A program made the translations under genes and the position numbers. Positions 1 to 6,113 of a stretch of DNA of 6,113 nucleotides are shown here, one piece after another. The notes under the pieces are model-generated. The model did not search any database. It saw only the letters and a program-made list of their open reading frames with translations, and was not told where the DNA came from. The first letter of the stretch is position 1. The number at the start of each line of letters is the position of its first letter. Source of the DNA: a candidate division TA06 bacterium (lineage in GTDB: Bacteria; Hydrothermota; DG-26; E44-bin18; JADFOU01); assembly GCA_022562655.1 (NCBI GenBank), contig JADFOU010000131.1, positions 1-6,113 of the forward strand, in the 5' to 3' direction.

Positions 1-1018
1 GCCAAACAATATAAGTTGTATCCCCTACAGAAAGTTTTGGAAAGAGAGAAAACCCTTGACCAGTCGAAAGAGTGTCCTGACCCGACCAGCTGAAACCTCC
101 ATCCGTAGAGACAAGATGGTAGATGTCCGTTCGATTGGGATCCGGGCTTGGGTCGGCAAAAGCGAAATCGCCATCGAAGACCCAGTGGATCTCCCCTGGT
201 ATGGCTCCCAAATCGTGATGGCCGATGAGGGAGGAAAAAGTATTCGGAGGAGAACTCTCCCCTGTCCAACTCCGACCACTATCGGAAGAACTTCTAAAAA
301 AGAGATGGTCCCCGGAGTAGAAATCATGCTCGCCTTTTATTTTATTCTGTTTCCGAAGGTGGCGGAGAGCGATATGGATCGTGCTCGTTGTATCCAATTC
401 AAAACCCGTATCCAATATCCCAATGGTCACACCTTCACCAAAATAGCCCTTCCTGTGAGCTTCTGGGATATTGAGCATCTCCACTTGCTTTAAACCCTCT
501 CCATAGTCTGCATCCTCAAAGGTTAAAAAAGCGGGATCCGTTTCTTTAAATATTTCTATTTCTCTCCCTTTCACCCTCTCCTTGATCCTGGGTGTTTCAA
601 TCTCTCTCTTTGTCCAAGCGACCTCCCGAATCTCTCGAACATAGGAGAGCCTTTCTATACGAGGAATCGCCCTTGGGGGAAGAACAAAACTCGCCCCATT
701 GAGCCATTCAGAACGGACCCGAACCCTCCCCCCCAATCTCTCAATCTTTTCAATGTATGCTTCATTGAGTGGAAGATCGGTGAAATCTGCTGGATAAGGG
801 AGACTTTGAATGGAACGGAGGGCTCTTGCATACTCCCCTGGGGTCTTGATCCCCTTATCCGTAAAGAAGATCCAGACCGTGATCCTCTCGTCAGGATTCA
901 GGGAGAGTTTCAGAGCCAGATTAGGATGAACCTTCTGGGGAAGGGGGGGGGTGTAAAGTTCGGTTCCATATCCTCTCCCCCAAAATAGAATGAATAAGAT
1001 CCAAATGTACTTCTTCAT
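1..1018 (-). CDS. secreted subtilisin-like (S8) serine peptidase with Asp-box insertion, partial (C-terminus off window)
   Basis: An open frame runs without a stop from the ATG at 1018 to the left edge (339 codons). The start is fixed by AAGGAG at 1032-1027, 8 nt upstream, and by a promoter at 1079-1052. Residues 1-18 (MKKYIWILFILFWGRGYG) form a Sec signal peptide. Residues about 30-145 look like an I9-type propeptide ending in 'FVLPPRAIPRIERLSYVREI'. The catalytic domain begins near 165, and 'VTIGILDTGFELD' carries the S8 catalytic Asp at D203. The expected His box (HGT) does not follow. Instead there are two S-x-D-x-G-x-x-W Asp-boxes, SSDSGRSW (244-251) and STDGGFSW (304-311), each followed by sialidase/BNR-like beta-blade sequence, the second ending 'TTYIVW' at the edge. 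His and Ser of the triad would lie outside the window. It is probably an exported or surface protease. If His and Ser are absent it would be a pseudo-peptidase. A C9 tract lies at residues 23-26. The family call rests on the DTG box plus prodomain. Confidence 0.82.
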   Translation of the reverse strand, partial: MKKYIWILFILFWGRGYGTELYTPPLPQKVHPNLALKLSLNPDERITVWIFFTDKGIKTPGEYARALRSIQSLPYPADFTDLPLNEAYIEKIERLGGRVRVRSEWLNGASFVLPPRAIPRIERLSYVREIREVAWTKREIETPRIKERVKGREIEIFKETDPAFLTFEDADYGEGLKQVEMLNIPEAHRKGYFGEGVTIGILDTGFELDTTSTIHIALRHLRKQNKIKGEHDFYSGDHLFFRSSSDSGRSWTGESSPPNTFSSLIGHHDLGAIPGEIHWVFDGDFAFADPSPDPNRTDIYHLVSTDGGFSWSGQDTLSTGQGFSLFPKLSVGDTTYIVW

Positions 1019-4000
1019 CCGCTCCACTCCTTTCCTGAAGGTTTGGGGTCTATTATAGGTCTTCTCGGTAACAAGTCAAGTTTTATTTCCTCCGGGGATT
1101 TCGCAAGTTCAACGGGACAATGTTTCCTTGATTTTTGCAGGTTCTTGATTGATCAAGCCCGCATGATTCGAATCACAGAAATGCGACCTCTACGTAATTC
1201 TCTCCGTGGGGAGTATGAACTCCCTGTATCGTTACTCAACCCTCAACTTTCTGCTAAAATTGTGAAATGAGAATTCATAATTGCACTGATTTACAAAATG
1301 AGAGGCTCTTCGTAGAATGAAAATCTGATTAAGAAAAAAGACGTTGGCCTGGGGCAAAAGGAAACTCTTTCTTTCCTTCCCAACGAAGATAAGTTACATA
1401 TTTATACTATCATATCAAAAAAAGAAAATATTTCGAAATCCCTCTCCTCTTCCTTCTTCCCATTTCTTAAACGATTATTATAGATAACTATATCTACTTA
1501 ACGCGGGGAGTTTTGATACAATTTACCCCCAAAATAGGGCAAAATACTACACAATCCCTCTCTTGGGACCTCAGGATGAAAATCAGGTAAGTCTCGAAAT
1601 TAAAAAACTTAGACCAAGAAATTCCCGGAAATGAGGGGGAGGCATAGTTTTTGCTATGTTTACATGACAGGTACCTGTCTGACAGGCTTCAATCGTAAAG
1701 CTTGAAAGGAAAGAAACATCAAAAAGTGGAAAGAAAAAAGGTGGGCTGTCAGTCAAACCGGAGAATTCTATTGACAGCCCTGAGAAACATTCAAGAGGGC
1801 GATCAATGTGGACTCAGGTCGCCCTCCTGACGTATTGACGGAATCATAGTGAAACTGAGTGGATAAATGCCAAGAAAAATAAACAGATCTATTATTCTCT
1901 CAATATCCGTTTTTGGCTCACCCGGCTTCTTAAATTTTCATCTCAACGATCATAGGAGTGTGTAAAAAAGATGCGGTTCGGATGAAGAGATGGGTTTTAA
2001 TGATTCTCTTCTCTATGGGCATCTCTCTTCTCTCAGGGAAAGGGGTGGAGCCAAAAGATTACCTCATCTGGGATGCTGACAGAGAATCCCCCGTTAATAG
2101 TGGTCCTGCCCTTCAGCATGCTTTCAACCAGAATCGCTACAGTGGAGACTACACCACAGAGATCACTCCCTATCTTTACTCTTTACATAACTACTGCGCT
2201 GTCTTCGTCTGTTTGGGGAATCCGTCGGATCATTCCCTCATCTATGACACGATGGCGGTGGTCAAAGCCTTTGTCAATTATCTCGACAGCGGAGGAAAGG
2301 TCTACATTGAAGGAGGAGACTCTTGGACTGCCTGGGATGACCCTTACACACAACTTCATGAGCGTTTCTACATAGAAGGCAATGAAGATAACGGACTTTC
2401 TGACCCTCTCTATGGATCTTTCGACAAAATCTCTCAAAACATGCTCATCTCTTATACAGAGGATGACAACTGGATGGATTCTACGGCTATCCTCTCCCCG
2501 ATTGAAATCCACTTCATCAATTGGCCTCCCTACTATATCTTTGCTGTCTCCTATGAAGATCTCGGGATCGGCTATAAAACGATCAGTGCCGCTTTTGCAT
2601 TTGGAGGGATTGTCAATAATTCCTATTTCGAGAAGCCGATAGAAGCCAAGACGATCCTCGCTGACTCTATGATGTACTATTTCGGCTGCTCCACCCCCCT
2701 GACCCATCGGATTTTTGAAACGTTCTCGATTGATCTATTAGAAGAATTTGTCTTTCCCCAGCTAACCCTCCCCAACCCCAAACCACCTTCTGTCATTTCC
2801 TTGACTTCACCCCCTCCCTTCAGGAAATTCGTTCATCCATAAGGACATCCAGACAACCCTCCCGGAGTCACCTGTACCCCTAAAAAAACAGACGAAGAGA
2901 TCAATTCAGTCATTCTCTTCACAACCCATGCCATCCCTCTCACATTCCTCAGATTTAAGATTTCTGTGTCAATTGTGTAGGAAATCGTTTATTCCACCCT
3001 CCTGGAGTGGACGGGTTTCATGTATACGGAAGGGGTCGACCTTCATACAACTCACTTGCTCAAATCTTGACCCTTTTGTAAGGTATAACGAAACGAATGG
3101 ATCGTACAAAATAAGGAGAAGAAAAAGAATTTGACAAATGCAGAATCTCTGCTATACTATAAGTCTGTAAACAATTTATTTTCATGATTACTACCGTAAT
3201 CGGAAATTATCCCAAGATCCCGAACCGTCCGAGGCCTGCGAAACTTCGGAACGCCATAACCCGTTTTGATAGTGGCGAGATCACCCTCAAGGATCTGAAA
3301 GGGGTTGAAGATGAAGTTACCCTTGAGGTGATTGAAGAACAGATTGATGCAGGAGTGGAACTCATCACCGATGGAATGATCCGTTGGGAGGATGGACAGA
3401 CTTATCTCGCCCGGGGAATTCAAGGTTTCTCCATCAATGGCCTCATCCGATATTTCGATACCAACACCTATTACCGCCAGCCAGTTGTGGAAGGAGACCT
3501 GGAATGGGTGGGCCCCATCACGGCAAGGGATTATGAGTTCGCCCAGAAGGGGTCGAAGAGCCCTGTCAAGGCTGTCCTCACAGGTCCCTATACCCTTGCT
3601 CTTCTCTCCAAAGATGAACACTACCGGGATCGAAAGAGACTGGTGATGGCTCTGGCGAAAAGCCTGTCCAAGGAGGCAAAGGCTTTAGAGGAGAGGGGGG
3701 TCCCCTGGATTCAGATTGATGAACCTGCCCTTCTCCTGAATAAAGAGGACTTCCCTCTGGTGTTAGAGGCGATAGGAGAGATCACCCAGGACCTCCAGGT
3801 GAAGTCCGCCCTCTTCCTTTATTACGATGATATTGAGGGCCTCTATCCCCAAATCCTTCAACTCCCTGTAGATCTTATCGGTTTAGACTTCGTCATGGGG
3901 GAGAAGAACTTTGAGATCCTGAGAAAAGCACCTTTCACCAAGTCTTTAGGATTCGGAATCATTGATGCCAGGAATACCAAAAGGGAGACGGTTGAAGAGA

Positions 4001-6113
4001 TTGTAGAGAAGATCGGAAAGATCCGAGAGATCGTTCCGTTAGACCGGATCCATGTCAGCCCCAACTGCGGTCTGGAATTTCTACCCAGGGAGGTGGCTTA
4101 TGAGAAATTGGTCCTGATGGTGAAGGGTGTCAATAAGGCGAAGGAGGTGTATCATGCTTGAGACAACAACCATTGGAAGTTTCCCCAAGCCAGACTATAT
4201 CAAGAAGGCTCGGGGACAGTTTGCCCGAGGAGAGATCAGCCGAGAGGCACTGAAGGAACTCGAAAAGAAGGCAACGGAAGAGGTGATCCGGACTCAAGAA
4301 AAACTGGGATTGGATATTCTTGTAGATGGTGAAATCTATCGGGGAGATATGACCACCTATTTTGCTGAATTGATGGAGGGTTTAGAGATCTCAGGTCTCG
4401 TCCGCTCTTACGGTAACCGCTATTATCGAAAGCCTGTAGTGTCGGGTCCGGTAAAGAGGAGGGGACCTATGACTGTTGACTGGTTCCTCTACGCTCAGGG
4501 ATTGACCAAAAAACCGGTAAAGGGGATGTTCACCGGACCCTACACCATGACCGACTGGTCATTCAACGAGCATTATCCCACTCGAAGGGATCTTGTTCTC
4601 GACTTTGCCCATCAACTCCATGAAGAAGCTCTCGATCTCGAAAAGGCTGGGGCTCAATATATCCAGATTGATGAGCCCGCCATCTCCACCCGTCCAGATG
4701 AGATTGATCTCGCCATTGAGGGACTTCAAATTGTCACGGAGGGCTTAAGGGCGAAGACCATCACCCATATCTGCTACGGCGATTTTGAGAAGGTCTATCC
4801 AAGAATCTTGGACCTACCCGTAGATCAGATTGCCCTGGAGATGTCCAACTCAGGCTACGACCTTCTCCGCCTCATCGAAAAACACCCCTTCACCAAGGAA
4901 CTGGGTTTAGGGGCATTGGATGTTCATTCCCATGTGATAGAGACGAAAGAGAAGGTGAAAGAGGGGATCAAACAGGCCCTTGAAGTGATCCCACCGGAGA
5001 GGATTGTGGTGAACCCGGATTGTGGACTCAAGACACGGACTCCTGAGGAAGCGATTGAGAAGTTGAAGGTCATGGTGGAGGCGGTGGGGGAGGTTCGAGC
5101 GGAACTGAACTGAACGATAACGATCCCGAAACCCCTCCGCTCCAGAAATTGTTATTCAGAGGAGGGGAGATTTTTCCCTTGACAACATCTTTCAATTTTG
5201 ATATATTTCTATCTCTAAAAATCGTTAAAAAGAGAAGAGAATCGCTCGTTTGGAAAATTGTAGGGATCCCTCTGGTTCTCCTCTCTCTCTTGCAGATCTC
5301 GGAGGCTTCGCCGACTCTACACAACCCAAGAGGGTTATTTCGGGTTCTTTCAGCAGAGATTCATGAGGAGGGTTCTCTCCTCATCGTATTGGAAGGGGAG
5401 AATTTCAAATATGGACCTCCACCAGAGATCAATCCGAATATTCGCTTCTCCTTTCCTCCATCCTACTGGATTTCCAAATGGGCGGGGCAGCTGGATGTCA
5501 CCTATACCCCCTTCCATTCTATTGAACTCTACGGAGCGGGGAAGAGGATGAGAAATCGGGATTGGTTATCCAATGGGGTGCTTCAAAATGGGTTCGGGGA
5601 TACGGAGGTCGGGTTAAAAGTTGGACGATCCGCCACAAAAGCTTTTAAATTTGGCGCTATGGGTTATGGAATCCTTCCCACCGGAGAGGAGACCTGGGGG
5701 GTTTCTAATGGGTCATCCCAGTGGGGAGGGAGAGGTTTGGTGACGGTGGATCTCACGCAGGTGGAAGGGGTGGCTCCCCTCCGATTTCATGGGAACGTCG
5801 GTTATAACATCAATCGGTCAAAACTGAAAAAAGACGCTTTTCTCTTCGGTCTTGGAATGGAACTTTCTTCAAACCCTTTCACACCTTTTATCGAGTTCAC
5901 CACCGAGCAGAGTTCGGACCATTCTTTTTTCGAAAATCCTGTTAGATTTACTTCCGGCATCCGGTTTACGAGCCCCTTTGGGCCAATCTTTGATTTTGGT
6001 TATGATGTCAATCTCTCAAAGGAAGTCCCAAATTTTTTGTATTCTAATACTAAAATTGAGCCCCATGACTGGAGCCTCCTCTTGGGGATCCAGTTTGAAA
6101 CCTCTTTACATCT

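Overview
The window looks like a piece of a Gram-negative bacterial chromosome. Shine-Dalgarno sites and sigma70-type promoters are plain, and three of the five genes encode exported proteins, one of them probably an outer-membrane beta-barrel. A secreted subtilase, a secreted protein with the 'LIWDAD...GGDSW' module, and a split cobalamin-independent methionine synthase suggest, from memory of such genomes, an uncultured anaerobic or thermophilic lineage of the FCB/WOR-3/Hydrothermae/Cloacimonadota kind. That placement is inference; no marker gene is present to prove it.

Layout. (1) Positions 1-1018, minus strand: the first 339 codons of a secreted S8 (subtilisin-like) peptidase that runs off the left edge. 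The catalytic-Asp box is followed at once by two Asp-box (BNR/sialidase-type) blades, and no His box is reached before the edge. It has its own near-consensus promoter (1052-1079). (2) Positions 1080-1957: a gap of about 880 bp without a convincing protein gene but dense in dyad symmetry. It holds two hairpins followed by U-runs when read on the minus strand, three alternating GACAGG half-sites and several other palindromes, so it may hold unannotated small RNAs or operators. (3) Positions 1982-2842, plus strand: a secreted protein of unknown function whose C-terminus seems to break off by frameshift. A four-codon mini-ORF overlaps its start as ATGA. (4) Positions 2843-3130: probably its decayed tail. 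(5) Positions 3184-5113, plus strand: an operon of two MetE-like TIM-barrel genes overlapping by 8 nt, with its own promoter (perfect dyad in the spacer) and a rho-independent terminator. (6) Positions 5179-6113, plus strand: an exported beta-barrel-type protein with its own promoter, no ATG start, running off the right edge.

How they fit together: the two MetE-like genes are the only clear metabolic unit. The downstream gene has the full zinc-ligand set (H205, C207, E229, C290). The upstream paralogue keeps only the last Cys and looks like the non-catalytic N-terminal half of ordinary MetE made as a separate polypeptide. The pair is therefore best read as a two-subunit methionine synthase. 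The flanking genes are cell-surface genes with separate promoters and no evident pathway link to methionine.

The partial genes at both edges are open frames I translated by hand, so their boundaries at the window ends are artificial.
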